Shown here: positions 1 through 11,986 of the stretch, one piece after another
Layout of the letters: each line of letters opens with the position of its first letter
Position numbering within the stretch: the first letter of the stretch is position 1
Assembly (NCBI GenBank): GCA_050084985.1
Contig: JBITNC010000001.1
Location: 78,926,001 to 78,990,000 of the forward strand
DNA: 64,000 bases
Direction of reading: 5' to 3'
DNA from: Nageia nagi
Taxonomy: Eukaryota > Pinophyta
Made by a program: the position numbers and the translations under genes
The notes under the pieces: model-generated
What the model was told of the DNA's origin: nothing
The model's input: only the letters and a program-made list of their open reading frames with translations
The model's database searches: none

Positions 1-1500
1 CATATAATAGTAGGTATAATGAGTAGGAAATTTTTGATTTGTAGTAGATATTTATGGATTAGGATATGGTCATCGTAAAACTTAAACATATGAATGAACA
101 TTGGTTGTAGTGCATCCCAATTGGTCATTTCTCTTTTGAGGTCTTGGTGTATGTACCAAGCACATGGAATAATTATTAATGTATAATGGAATATATGTAC
201 CCAAGTTTTGGATTGTAGATTGGTCAAATATTCTAGATTTTTGTTAGCAACCATATCTATCACATCAAATGTAGCCAATGAAGTGATCCTTAGAAAGGAG
301 ACTGACATGGCTTGAAATAGTCCTAGGCACCAAACTAAGGAGCCATAAGCTAGTGAAATATTATATTATATTGGTTATAAATAATAACATCTTAATTATT
401 TCCATGTTTTGGTAGGTAGGATATTTATATTAGCTCCTAAATCTAGCATAAAGTTCTTTACAAGTTTACCATTCATTATAGCTTCGATCAATATGCGTTT
501 GTTTTTCCAACTTTTCAATGCTTTATATACTCTTTTCTTGATATATTTTTTATTCCAATATTTGGATAGTTATGTTAGTTTTGGTAGTAGATATTCTTGC
601 TTAATAAGCTTACAAAATCATTTTAATAAGGTATTTTCTTCTTTTATCAGTTGTTGAGAAGATGTTTGTGGTCAAGACACTTGATAACCTTTTTTTTGTA
701 ATCTTTGAATGATTTGTTGAGTTATTCAAATAATATCATGATATTATTTTGGGTCTAGATATTTTGGTTCTAATATGATTTTTTGTACTACTAGTTTGGT
801 GAATCTTATTTTCTTTGTTCTTGATCAAGATGTTATACATGCAAATGGTACATCTAGAGAGGTTTTTCCTCTTAATATTAGAGTTGGCTAGGGTGGCTCT
901 AGAATTAGAAGAAAATGGTACCTATTAGGTAGCTTTCATGTTTGAATTATTACTATTATTATTTTTTTATATTATATTATACATATCTTGAAATAATTTA
1001 GGGAAATTGGTGAAGATATGGTTGTTCATAATTTGGTAGAATTGTCAATATTTTTGTTAAATTTCATAAACCATTATAATATCTCATTTTTTTAATGAAG
1101 TTGTGAAATCAATAATAAATGTACCCTCATCTATAACATGTCATCATGTCCATTCATTCTCTAATATAAATAAATATTCCTTCCAATCATGGGTATCTTG
1201 CTAAAAGATAGGTAATTTTGTAGAAGCATCCATTTGTTATGATTTATGGTGTTGTTGTTACTATGGTTGGGTATTATGTTATTGTTGCTTATTTAGCTAA
1301 GGATTTAATATTTTCTATCAATGATATCAATTGGAAGTCCTAGGTTAGTACCTTTTTAATTGTATATCAAAATATTTTTTTCGTATAACCTCAAAGATAT
1401 CTTTAAATGGTGGTTCTGATACTTAATCTATAAGTAGAGTTAAGTAATGTCCTAGAGTTTTGGATCACTTAAAAGGAGAAATTTTGTTTTTGAATATTTC
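1..1500. other. Left flank, AT-rich, no recognised gene
   Basis: I see no convincing coding region here. An 82-codon open frame at 409-657 has no recognisable motif and looks like chance in AT-rich DNA. Because the next 140 bases resemble a LINE endonuclease, this stretch may hold the LINE's ORF1 and upstream part, but no motif confirms it. Confidence 0.4.
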
Positions 1501-1638
1501 AAGATCATATAATGGCACAAGGGGATATTTTAAATTATGGGGGAATAGGTATTTGGTATGTCATCTTTACTGATTGATTATACCTATAATAATCATGTTA
1601 TTATCTATTTTGGGGTTAAAGGGTGTTATAGTGCTTTT
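1501..1638 (+). pseudogene. LINE endonuclease relic, left half
   Basis: Reading with frame changes gives a 'GDI..LNYGGIGIW' stretch and then 'LIDY.YNNHVIIYFGVKG', which resemble the GDFN and '..NxLxDIxxxNGxYTW' part of plant LINE (L1-type) endonucleases. It stops at the CATAT target duplication of element A and resumes at 27380 with a '(F)WSK..EWITN' stretch. The domain cut targets DNA during retrotransposition; this copy is dead, with stops and frameshifts. The call rests on order and spacing of weak motifs across both halves, so it is tentative. Confidence 0.45.
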
Positions 1639-1643
1639 CATAT
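1639..1643. repeat. Target-site duplication of element A, left copy (CATAT)
   Basis: CATAT directly precedes the TG of the left LTR and recurs directly after the CA of the right LTR at 27375-27379. This fixes both element boundaries. Confidence 0.88.
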
Positions 1644-1732
1644 TGTAGACACTTAAAATAAACCCTATTTTTAATTTAATAAATAAATAAATAAAACAAG
1701 TATTTTTCTAATATATATCACATTAAAATAAT

Positions 1733-2800
1733 TATTGATTAAGATTGTGTAATATATATGCCATGAATAATCTTAACAAAAGTAAATCAAGAACAGACTA
1801 GGAGGATAGTCTGATCTCCGGAGAAGGTCGGTTCCTTATCTATTGGGCATAGAAAAAGTAACAAGAAAGGAAATAAAATGGGTTAGATTGCAGATGATAT
1901 GGCTTCTTGATAACTATGATCTGATCTCTCGTTGGCCTCATTTTTTACATTCTAGAATGCTCCACTTATCGACTCCGGCTATTTGATCACTCCTTGATGA
2001 CATCATCACTTTCGAGACCCGATTTCACTCAAAAATGTGAACATCATTCTCCTCATGACATCATCTTCATACTTCCATAATGTTCTACTTACTGGTTCTA
2101 GCTATTTGATCACTCCTTGATGACATCACTTTCGAGACCTAGTTTCACTCAAAAATGTGAACATCATTCTCCTCGTGATGTCATCTTCATACTTCTGGAA
2201 TGTTCTACTTATTGGTTTTGGCTATTTGATCACTCCTTGATGACATCATCACTTCTAAGACCTGATTTCACTCAAAAATGTGAACATCATTCTCCTTGTA
2301 ACATCATCTTCATACTTTCAAAATGTTCTACTTACTGGTTCTGGCTATTTGATCACTCCTTGATGACATCATCACTTCTAAGATCTGGTTTCACTCAAAA
2401 ATGTGAACATTGTTCTCCCTGTGATGTCATCTTCATTACTTCTAGAATGCTCTACTTACTAGCTTCGGCTATTTAGTCACTCTTTGTTGACCTCATCATC
2501 TCCAGAACCCAGGCTTTTCTACAATTGAGTTTTATCATTTCCTTTCAGAATGCTCTACTCATCGGCTCTAGATATTTGATCACTCCTTGCTGACCTCATC
2601 ATCTCTGAAACTTGGTCTTTTCCTCAACTGAGCTTTATACTTTCTTTTGTGATGTCATCTTATTCTGAAATGCTTTATCTACTGACTTTGACCTATTTTG
2701 TTTATTCCAGAAAAACTCTCAGGGATCTTAAAATGAACTCATGATTGCAAGTAAAGTACATTAGGGCTTCAATAAAGAATCTATTATATTATCATATCAA
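1733..2800 (-). repeat. E-type solo LTR embedded (antisense) in the A 5' LTR
   Basis: The stretch starts TATTGATTAAGATTGTGTAAT and ends near GGGCTTCAATAAAGAATCTA. Both ends match the LTR ends of element E (57136 and 58715). Shared inner blocks include AGTCTGATCTCCGGAGAAGG and CCTTATCTATTGGG. It lacks a block of about 0.75 kb that E has between GGAAATAAAA and GTAGATTGCAGATGATATGG. Element E is on the minus strand here, so this insert lies antisense to A. The same insert sits in A's 3' LTR (about 18273-19360), so it predates this copy's transposition. The right boundary is approximate. Confidence 0.75.
1940..2660. repeat. ~122-bp tandem repeat with paired TGAyrTCA palindromes
   Basis: Each unit reads roughly 'tgttctacttactggttctg', then 'gctatttgatcactccttga', a TGACATCA-type site, 'tttcactcaaaaatgtgaac', a second TGAyrTCA site and 'cttcatactt'. 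Sites in the 5' LTR are at 1998, 2056, 2121, 2176, 2241, 2299 (TAACATCA), 2364, 2422 and 2650. The open frame at 2117-2476 is a by-product of a repeat unit whose length is close to a multiple of three, not a gene. Confidence 0.85.
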
Positions 2801-3725
2801 TCTTTTCGAACATATATAAAACAAGTGGTCTTATGACCCTTATCATTAAAAAATGACCATAGAGCGACCATTCTAATGTTAATATATAATCGCTAAAAAA
2901 TCAGTGATGATCCATGAACAGTTAAACAACAAACAAATCTAAGCCTGGAATAGCCTAGTACGTATAATTTGTAATCATGGATACAGATGGAAGATAACAA
3001 CACCTCAAAATTTAGTTCAAGAGGTTACCTAAAATCTTGGGATGCCAAAACAAATGAATAACAAACCTTGAAGCTTATAAATTGAAGCTTTATACGTGAA
3101 CAAAGGGACCCAATTTTACTGTAGCGAAGCTCTACCGAAATCAAGTCAGGAGATTATTAGTAGAAGGTTGTAAGCTTGATTAATAGCAAATCTCTTATCA
3201 AATATATTTCCATATTATGTTATTCATTTACTAATTAATATGTATGAACAGGTATGCTTTTGATGCTTCATTCATTTTCTGTGTGCAGAATCAATACAGG
3301 AAAAGAATGATAGAAGTAAGTGTAAAAGAGAGCAATAAGGAATAGACAAAAACATTGCAAAATTCTATGAAGATTACTTTGGTGCATACAAAGCTGATAG
3401 TCAATGATTCAAAGATCAGTCAATGGTGATTCACCAGATCAATAACAAAGGCCAAGGTTTACAATGAACATAATGATGGCGTAAAGAATGCAGAGTCGTG
3501 CTTCAATTGTTACTAATTTGCACTAATTGTTACCAATACACAATGATCGTTATCGATGCTGATTAAAACATATCAATAAAAACTCGCTTTTTGTATTCAA
3601 ATACTTTAAAATATAATATCATTATTATTATTGATGTGTATTGTCGAATATGTTCATGATTAATTATGTTGAATAATTTATCTGTCTAAATTGCATTTTA
3701 GGTTCATAATTTGATATACACAATC

Positions 3726-3742
3726 TGGCGCTAGAAGGAGGG
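3726..3742 (+). other. Primer-binding site of element A
   Basis: TGGCGCTAGAAGGAGGG starts 3 bases after the LTR's terminal CA. It has the TGG start expected of a site pairing with the CCA end of a tRNA, where minus-strand synthesis begins. I do not assign the tRNA. Confidence 0.8.
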
Positions 3743-5529
3743 ACCCTTGCATGGATTTCAAAAAATTGAAGCAAAAAACAAGGATCAATTGCATATTGTT
3801 TTGGTTTTATTTTTAAATCTATTTGCATCTTGTGGAATTACATACTAACTTAATCTATTTGATCTGTTGCTGTGTTTTTGTTTTCTATGTTCTCTGGATC
3901 GTCGATGATTGTGCTATAATTGATAATGTTCACTATGAAATCATCAACGATCTCTAAAAAATTGGTATGTTTTCTAATCCGACCTAGATACAGTAAGTGT
4001 AATTATATATTTAAAATGACAGTCGATAAAACTGTGTGATTTCTTTGCTTAGAGTGCATTTAGGAAATGGGTAGTGAAAAGGTTAAATGCATTTGTTATT
4101 AATTTATTTTATGTATAATGTTATGTATTTATTTTTAAATGTTTTGGGTTAAGGGTATGTATACATTAAATACTTTTTATCTCATCTAATTATGCTCTCC
4201 CTTTGTGCTTCATGTGATCTAAGGTGATCAGAATAGACTTGGTAACAAGGGGTAATTAATTATTCTTTTCTTTATATTCACATTATCATTAATTTGGTTA
4301 ATTTATCCACATATAATCACCTCTTACCAAGTCTACCCTTACCACTCCATTGGAGGTCGAAGGATATGTGACTAATAAGAGGAGGTAATTTACTACATTT
4401 AATATTTTTTGAAGGAGTAAATGAATCACACTTAATTTGGAATGAACCTAAGGTAAATAAATCAGGTTTTTAGGTAGTATAAATCATATTAAAAAGTTAA
4501 TGAATTGGGGAGAATTCGAATACATTAAGTACTTTCACTTGACAAAGTATGCTCTCACTTTTGCGCTTTATGCGATCTTAAGTGATCAGAAATAAGTTAA
4601 GTGAAAGAGGTAAAATTTATTCACATTTCATTTTTGGAAATATACTACACATTAAAACTCTTAAAGATGTCTACCCTTACCACTCCATTGGAGGTCGAAG
4701 GGATATGTGACTCTTGGAGGAGTAATTGAACCTCACTTAACTAATCTATCCATACTTAACAGCTTCTTACCAAGTCTGCTCTTACCACTCCATTGGAGGT
4801 CAAAGAGATATGTGACTAGCAAGAAGAGGGAATTTATCACATATAATACTTCCACAGCTGGAAGGGGTTAATGAACATCATTAATAAATTGGATAATGAA
4901 TCACATTATAATTAAAAAGAACAACGGGGTTTACTAAGGTCAACACTCATTAAAAATAAATTTTGATTGTATCATGTTAAAATAAGATAAGTAAATGGAC
5001 ATGAATGTTTGGGAGGGTAGTATGCATAAATGTATCTTACTTGTTTAAATGCATTTCATAAGGCCTTAAGAAATAATTGAACATTAACAAGTTGGATGTC
5101 GCTACCAACCGTTAATTCTTACTTCTTTGTAACCACCGACATAATGCACTTGAAACCATAGAGCCAGTTACACTTGGAAGTGATGACCAAGGTAACTTTC
5201 CTTTAGGTAGGAGTCAAAAAAGGAGACTCGTTTAGAACCAAGCCAAAAGCCATAGAAACTTGCAAATGTTAGAATTACCCAACCTACCTTGTTTAACACT
5301 TGACTAGTCAAAATAAACTAGGAAAATTAAAAAGATTAAAAATAAACAACCTATATTGTTCATTTAATTTAGACATTAAAAATATGCGAAAAAGTTAAAG
5401 AAGATAATCACATTGCTAAAAATAGGTTTGCATATAGGATGTTTGTGCATTAAATTATTTTTTCAAAAATATAATCTAAGAGATAAAAATAAAGTTTCTT
5501 GTTTACGATGTTTGTTTATGATATTTAAA
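3743..5529 (+). other. Element A leader with internal repeats
   Basis: This is a long untranslated leader of about 1.8 kb. It contains three copies of a block reading 'ctacccttaccactccattg' then 'gaggtcgaagg.atatgtgac' (about 4325-4372, 4668-4712 and 4768-4815), with a near-palindromic CTCCATTGGAG core. It also has two copies of a 'tatgctctc...gtgatct.a.gtgatcag' block (about 4191 and 4551). The second block recurs in the leader of element C, so it is a shared leader feature, perhaps for packaging or translation. Confidence 0.6.
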
Positions 5530-8340
5530 ATGGTTCAAACTAGAAGTATGATCGCTGAAAAAATGCGAGAACATCCATTTGAAATGCAAGAAATAGATTC
5601 AGACAACATGGATTTGATAGAATATTCAATTAGGAGGCCGCCTCCTTTAGATGAATCAAATTCATGGGTAGTTCATTATGTAGGTAAAGATGGTGATTAT
5701 GGTTATAATCAATCTAGATCACAAAGACAAATTATAGATAATCCTCTCGCAAGGAATGGAACGCAAGTGTTAGAAGAAGAACTGATTGAAATTTGTCATC
5801 GTCTAGGTAAGCATAGGGGTATTCCTAAGACATCTTTTAGTTTATCGAGAGATGTAGAAAAAGTAGACCAAAAGAGTGATAACTTAGAAATTGATGAGGC
5901 TAAATCTCAGGCTGGAACCATAGCGGTACCATAGACTGAGCCATATAAAATTAAATATGAAAGAATCATCATCAATTATCAGATGGTCAAAGAGTCAGTT
6001 CTTCAATTCAAAAGGAGGGATCTTCTTTTTCTTTTGAATTAGGAAGAAAGGAAGCATCAATAAAACAAATGGAAAAATCTTATTCCACAAAGGAAGGATC
6101 AAATAGAAGAACATCCAAGTTTAAAATAGAAAGAATACCTTCTTATGAAGAACTACAAAAATGATAATTATATAAAACAATAGCTGGTAAAAGATTCATG
6201 GAAGTATATGCTGAGAATATTAAAAGGGCTGTAGACATGCAATATATTTTTGAGGAAGAAAAAATAAAAGTCGATGAACTTATCAAATTGCAAGAACAAG
6301 AGGATAAATTAAAAGAAATGGAAGATAAATTTCTTAGAGATAAAAGAAAATTCATGGAACAAGAACAAGCAAAGAAAGAAAGAAATGAGTTCTTAGAACA
6401 AGAAAAGAAAAGACTTCATAAAGAGCATGAGATTCAACTTCATTTACAAGAATTACAACTTAAAGAATTAGAAAATGAAAAAGTAAAAAGGGAACAATAT
6501 CTATGTATGGAGAAAGAAAAACAAAGACAATGGGATAAATATCAAAAAATAAGGCACTTGAAACTAGAAACTCCTGAAGGAAGTCAAATACAAAGATATC
6601 AAGACCCTTATTTAGACAGACAAGAGGCACTGGATAGAGAGATAGACATTTTATTACAAAAGGAAATGGAAAAGGAATTAGAACTTCAAAGATTATATGA
6701 TAAACAAAAGTGAGATTCTATTAAAAGTTGGGTTGAACAAACCCAAAATCAAACAAGACAACCTAATTATAAGGGAAGAGATCTACATGAAAAAGGGATA
6801 TCCCAAAAACCTCCTAGAATCCCTATTTAGCGATGACATTCACCTCTTAAAATATTACCTCCACCACCATCAGAAATTTCTTTTGACTATGAGTCTTACA
6901 TTTCAAGATCAATTTCAAAAAAGGATCCAAATACTCGGAGACATCATAGGCACACTCAAGGTCATAGAACCGATAAAGAATTAGAAAACTTTATGAAAGA
7001 TTTTATAAATCGAGAAATGAATATTCAAGGACTTCAAAAGTTAAATTACAAGAATATTTGCAATGAGCCTATTCATCCAAGTGTTCCAAAAAAGAAACTA
7101 CCATATAGGTTTGAAATTCCTAAAATAGAGCCATTTAAAGGAAGATAAGACCCTAAAGAACACTTGAGAAAATTTACATTTTCTAGTTATCAGATAGCCA
7201 ATGATGATTCATTAATGTTACGTATATTTCCTATGACACTCGTAGGCCAAGCTTTAGATTGGTATAACAGTTTACCTATGCATAGTTTATATACGTTTGA
7301 ACAATTAGCTAATCAATTTCTTGAACATTTTAGAATCAATATTAAAGAAAAATCTTCAATTACTGATCTTATGAGATTACAACAATTTCTTGATGAAATC
7401 ATATAAGATTACATCTGAAGATGGTGGGCTATACTCACTAGTATGCCTTATACAATACCACAAGAAGAATTGGTTAAATTATTTAGCCAAAGCTATTTAA
7501 GACCAATAGCTAGTGTTCTCCAAATTCAACAACATAAAACTTTTGAATAAGCTATTGCTCAGGTAGTAGTTATAGAAAGAATCAAAATTCAAGATGGAGA
7601 GCTAAAAATCAAGAAAAAAGAATACAAAAAAGGTAATCAAAATGAGAACATTAGTAAACAACCACAAAATAATCAAATAGCTACAACAGAAAATTATGGT
7701 CCTTCTTCAAAAATAGAAGAAAGTGCTAAACCTAAACCTAAAAGAAATTTTACCCCATTATCAGAATCATTAGCTGAAATACTTAAAAAATTATGTGATA
7801 ATGGTATGATTACATTACCTAATATAAGGCCTAAAAATCCTAATGCTAAAGAAAGTAAATGGTATATGGAAAATGAATTTTGTGCTTATCATAGGCAAAA
7901 GGGACATAATACAAATAGATGTCGAACTTTATAGCATAAAATTCAAGACTTGATAGATAGTCGAAAGATAGATGTGGATAATCCTATTGTACCTTCAAAT
8001 CAAAATCTAGGGATATATCAAAACCCCTTACCTTCACATCAAGCTAATAATATGGCAACTATCCCAAATCAACTAAACTGTACAGGGGATAATAAGGATA
8101 TACCACTTATAGGAACTATAGATGATTCAATACATATGATTGGTATAGCCACAAGAGCACAACAATATCAGAATAAATAGGATAATCCTTGAAAAAATCA
8201 ATCAACATCAAACCCAATTAATATACAACCTATACCTCCTCTGCAAAAACCTAAAGTTTCGATAAAAGGTGCTCTTCAATGACAGTTAAAAATGTCTCCA
8301 GTAAAGATGACCTTATTTGAATTATTACAATAGTCTGAAA
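5530..8340 (+). pseudogene. gag: Element A gag polyprotein (broken)
   Basis: Gag forms the capsid particle that packages element RNA in the cytoplasm. I chose the start at 5530 because MVQTRSMI is the usual N-terminus of plant Gypsy gag. A highly charged coiled-coil section of about 170 residues (6198-6713) follows. The capsid core is at about 7090-7560 (PFKGR.DPKEHLRKF; GQALDWYNSLP; FEQLANQFLEHF). A CAYHRQKGHNTNRC finger lies near 7890; it has the CxxHxxxxHxxxxC spacing of Tat elements instead of CCHC. Stops and at least two frameshifts (around 5935-6150 and 6713) break the frame. Many stops look like single C-to-T changes from CAA, CAG or CGA. Confidence 0.8.
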
Positions 8341-8381
8341 GTTATAGGGAAGCTATGAATCAAATTCTATAAGAAATTCAA

Positions 8382-8960
8382 GTGGATATTAGTAATCCCA
8401 ATAACTTCACTTCAATAGTTGAAAGTTTAAGAATATCTCAACAACCTAGTATCACCTTCTATGAACAAGAAAAATTAAATAACAATGGACCAGGTGGACT
8501 TGATCCACCCTTACATATAATTGGTAAGGTAGATGGAAAATTATTTAAAAGAATTTTAATAGATGAGGGTTCAGCCATAAATATAATTTCAGATGCTGCA
8601 TATAAAAAGCTAAATTTACCAGAATCAATTATCTTATCTCCTTCTTTGCAAATTAGAGCTTTTAATGATGCAGTGTGTTCAACCTTGGGATCTATAGTGC
8701 TACCAATTACAGTAGGTGCTAAAACTGTCCAAACTTTATTACATATAATTGAAGGAAATATTATACAATATAATGTTCTTTTAGGATGTCCATGGATTAG
8801 AGAAATGCAATGTGTTCCATCAACTTATCATGGATGTTTAAAGTACATCTACAAGGATAAAGTTCATTGTGTGTTTAAAGACCCAGATCCTTACTCACAT
8901 TGTAATTTAATTTTTGATACAAATGAAGTGACATTACCATCTCCCAATCTATCGACTATC
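8382..8960 (+). pseudogene. Element A aspartic protease region
   Basis: The retroviral-type protease matures the Gag-Pol polyprotein. The frame contains FKRILIDEGSAINIIS, aligning with the (V/I)LIDxGSS active-site loop of Tat proteases, followed by AFNDAV and a C-terminal NVLLGCPWIREMQC-type block. The catalytic Asp is present but the expected flanking residue (T, S or G) is Glu, giving D-E-G. That would probably impair activity, either as ancestral variation or decay. The same open frame runs on to 9431 as a PR-RT linker. Upstream, stops separate it from gag. Confidence 0.75.
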
Positions 8961-10258
8961 TTAATGAACAAAAATATGAATCAATATAAAGTCATAAAAG
9001 TAAAAAATGATATAGTTATACAAGATAAAGATATTTGGGAAAAAGTTGCTAAAACTTTAGATGAAAAGCATGGAGCATCTTCATCAAAACAAGTAAATAC
9101 TACATATAATAATAACCCATCTGATGTATATCTAGTAAAAATTAAATTAAGGGATTTAGGGATGGGAGAATATGATATAGATGATGTGGTATTTAGTATA
9201 CCTTCATCACAAGAAATGGGAAGATTATCTAAATCACGTAGTGTGATTGGACAAATAGTGCCTTTAGGTGAAATACCTAATCAAACAATGTTTGTTTATG
9301 CGGGAATAGTAGATCCTATATCAACAATATCCAATCAAATATATGAAGGATATTTCAATAATGATATGAAATATTTATCACCATGTTCAAGAACATTTGT
9401 CTTAAACTATTTTAACAAATGTAATTGGTAAGGATGAGGATTGGGTCAGTATGAACAAGGTCCCCGAGAAATAATTGAATTACAATACCAAGATCCCACT
9501 GATAAAAGTGGATTAGGTTATAAGAATGAATATAAAAATCTTGGTAAATTAGGAAATTTAGAAGAAGAAAATTTGGATTATAACGAAGAAATCATAGAGA
9601 AAAAATCCATAATACAAGAAGTTGCTGATATAAGTGAAGGACAATTAAGTGAAATGGATGTCTTAGAAGGTGTCGAAAGGCTCTTTATTAATAATATTGA
9701 GCCACTCTGGAATCATTTGTGTTTACCAAGACATATACAAGAAAAAATAAATAAAAATGTTGAATCATCAATCGTTTCATATGCATATATACCATCGGTA
9801 AATATGGTTACAATAAAAGAAAATGATATTGAAGATCAAAATAATGAATGAATAGATGAAGTTAATGAAAATCAAAATTTAATCAAAATAATAGCCAATA
9901 CTTCTATAGATGAAATGATTGCAGATTTCTTTCTTATATAATCTAATCCTTCGGTACATGAATTCAAAAATGTAGATCATATATTTGGTTCCTATGAAAG
10001 TCAAATATGCATGAATGAATAAACTCAAGAATACGATGAAGAATATAGTGTTAATGACAATAGCTGGATACCAGTACCAAATCAATTAGAAGAAGGGTCG
10101 CATATGCTTACTGAAAAGGTTTAGAAATAAATATTAGTAATGATCCTCAAAATTCTAAAATTATTCAATTAGGAGAAAACCTCACGGAAAATGAATAAGA
10201 AAAAATTATAACTTTATTAAAAGAATGAGAAAAGGTATTTGCATGGTCATATGCAGAT
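8961..10258 (+). pseudogene. Element A PR-RT linker
   Basis: Long acidic, Asn- and Glu-rich frames (to 9431, then 9441-9851) join the protease to RT. They contain no domain I recognise. A 'YQDPTDKSGLGYKNE' stretch resembles the glycine-rich G-patch-like linker seen after protease in some Tat elements, but weakly. Stops lie at 9429-9431 and 9849-9851, and several more follow up to the RT. Confidence 0.5.
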
Positions 10259-11640
10259 ATGCTTGGGATAGATCCTAAATTAGTAGTACATAATTTAGCA
10301 TTAAAGCCTGATGCTAAACCTATTAAACAAAAATTGCGTAAGATGCATCCTACTATAGCATTAATGGTAAAAGAAGAACTCCAAAAATTATTAGAAACCA
10401 AATTTATACAACCTATAGATTATTCAGATTGGATATCTAATATGGTACCTATGAAAAAACCAAATGGAAAAATAAGAATATGCATAGATTTTCATGATCT
10501 TAACAAAGCTTGTCCTAAAGATGATTTCCCACTACCTAGCATCAACAATCTGGTAGATTCAATAGCAGGACATGATATGTTATCATTGATGGACGGGTTT
10601 TCTGGTTATAATCAAATAAAAATAGCTACTGAAGATCAACATAAAATGGCTTTTATAACTCCTTGGGGTACCTTTTGTTATAAAGTTATGCCTTTTGGAT
10701 TGAAAAATGCTGGGGTAACTTATCAAAGAGCTATGACTTATATATTCCATGACTATATGCATGACATAGTAGAAGATTATGTCGATGATTTGTTGGTTAG
10801 ATCTAAATATCGAGTAGATCATGGAAAAGATCTAATTAAAGTCTTAGATAGATTATTAGGACATAAAGTAAGATTAAATCCAAAAAAATGTGTTTTTGGT
10901 ATAACTTCAGGAAAATTATTAGGATTTATTGTGTCTCGATGAGGAATTGAAATAGATCCTAGTAAAGTGAAGGCAGTAGTAGATATGCCACCTCCTGCAA
11001 ATCTAAAACAATTACAGAGTTTACAGGGCAAGTTACAAGCCATTAGAAGGTTTATAGCTCAACTTTCTGATAAATGTAAACCATTTACAAAATTATTAAA
11101 AAAGGGGATAGAATATCATTGGGGCAAAGAGCAACAAGATGCATTCGATGAAATTAAAAGATATTTATTATCTCCTCTTGTCTTAAGTCCACCAAGAAAA
11201 GATGTACCCTTTTTGTTATATATTTTAGCTACTGAAACCGCGTTGGGGACAATGCTTGCTCAAAAGAATGAACACAATAAAGAGCAAGCTATATATTATT
11301 TGAGTAGAACCCTAGTGAGATATGAGATTAAGTATATATATTTGGAAAAATCATGTCTTGCTGTCATTTTTGCTACTAAAAAACTTCAACATTGTATGCT
11401 TAATCATACAACATATGTCATTTCTAAAGTAGATCCATTGAAATATATGATGAATAAAACTTATCAAAATTCAAGAACTATAAAGTGGATAATGCACTTA
11501 ACTGAATTTGATTTACATTTTATTGGACAAAAGTCAATAAAAGGACAAGTAATTACTGATTATCTCACTGAGGCCCCATTGCAAGATGATAAACCACTTG
11601 TCGTTGAATTACCCGATGATGGAGTGTTTCAATTAGATGA
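10259..11640 (+). pseudogene. pol: Element A reverse transcriptase and RNase H
   Basis: RT copies element RNA to cDNA and RNase H removes the template strand. Seen in order: KQKLRKMHP, the KPNGKIRICIDFHDLN finger block, SLMDGFSGYNQI (first catalytic Asp), MPFGLKNAGVTYQRAM, and EDYVDDLLV with the YVDD active site near 10778. The KKCVFGITSGKLLGFIVSR block then ends in TGA where CGA (Arg) is expected. The thumb/connection and the first RNase H follow from 10967 (FTKLLKKG; YYLSRTLVRYE.KY..LEKSCLA; TDYLTEAP). Apart from the TGA near 10940 the frame is nearly clean. Confidence 0.9.
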
Positions 11641-11986
11641 AATTGAAATACCTGTAGAACCAGAAAATGATTGGGATATGACAATACACTTTGATGGTTC
11701 TCGATGTGAACAAGGTGGTGGAGCAGGTGTTGTATTCATAACACCACAAGGTATCCCTATACCTTATTCATTTAAACTAAAATTCCCTTGTATTAATAAT
11801 AATGCAGAATATGAAGCTTTAATATTAGCATTAAAAACTGTTATTAAATTAAAACTTAAAAGAATAAAGCTCATTGGAGATTCTTTACTTATCGTAAATC
11901 AAGTGAAAGGAATTTATCAATGTAAAGAGCCTTTACTTCAAAAGTATAAAGCGTTAGTTGAAGAATTATTAAAATCTTTTGACTAA
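11641..11986 (+). pseudogene. Element A second (archaeal-type) RNase H
   Basis: A second RNase H follows the first: MTIHFDGSRCEQGGGAGVV (first Asp), NNNAEYEALILAL (catalytic Glu) and IGDSLLIVNQV (Asp). A duplicate RNase H of archaeal/plant type is the defining acquisition of Tat-lineage Gypsy elements. It probably takes over catalysis while the older RNase H becomes a connection domain. The frame ends with TAA at 11984 where CAA is plausible, and related codons (APRSSNRFANAMASL) continue beyond it. Confidence 0.85.

Larger units (their letters stand above)
1644..3722 (+). repeat. Element A 5' LTR
   Basis: This is a 2,079-bp TG...CA repeat matching 18184-27374 once N1 is removed. Its middle (about 1733-2800) is related to the LTR of element E read on the opposite strand, and contains about 122-bp tandem units with TGAyrTCA palindromes. 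The outer parts (1644-1732 and about 2800-3722) are specific to A. Confidence 0.9.

Noticed and set aside
409-657. 82-codon open frame, Phe/Leu/Ser-rich
   Set aside because: No motif, AT-driven hydrophobic composition and no neighbour support; best taken as chance.
2117-2476. 119-codon frame with threefold internal repeat; similar frames at 18658-19137 and 61405-61875
   Set aside because: Translation of a tandem DNA repeat inside LTRs; no start context or domain, and homologous LTR positions differ in frame.
1940-2660. CRISPR-like array (regular repeats)
   Set aside because: Units are contiguous ~122-bp tandem repeats without unique spacers, within a plant LTR.
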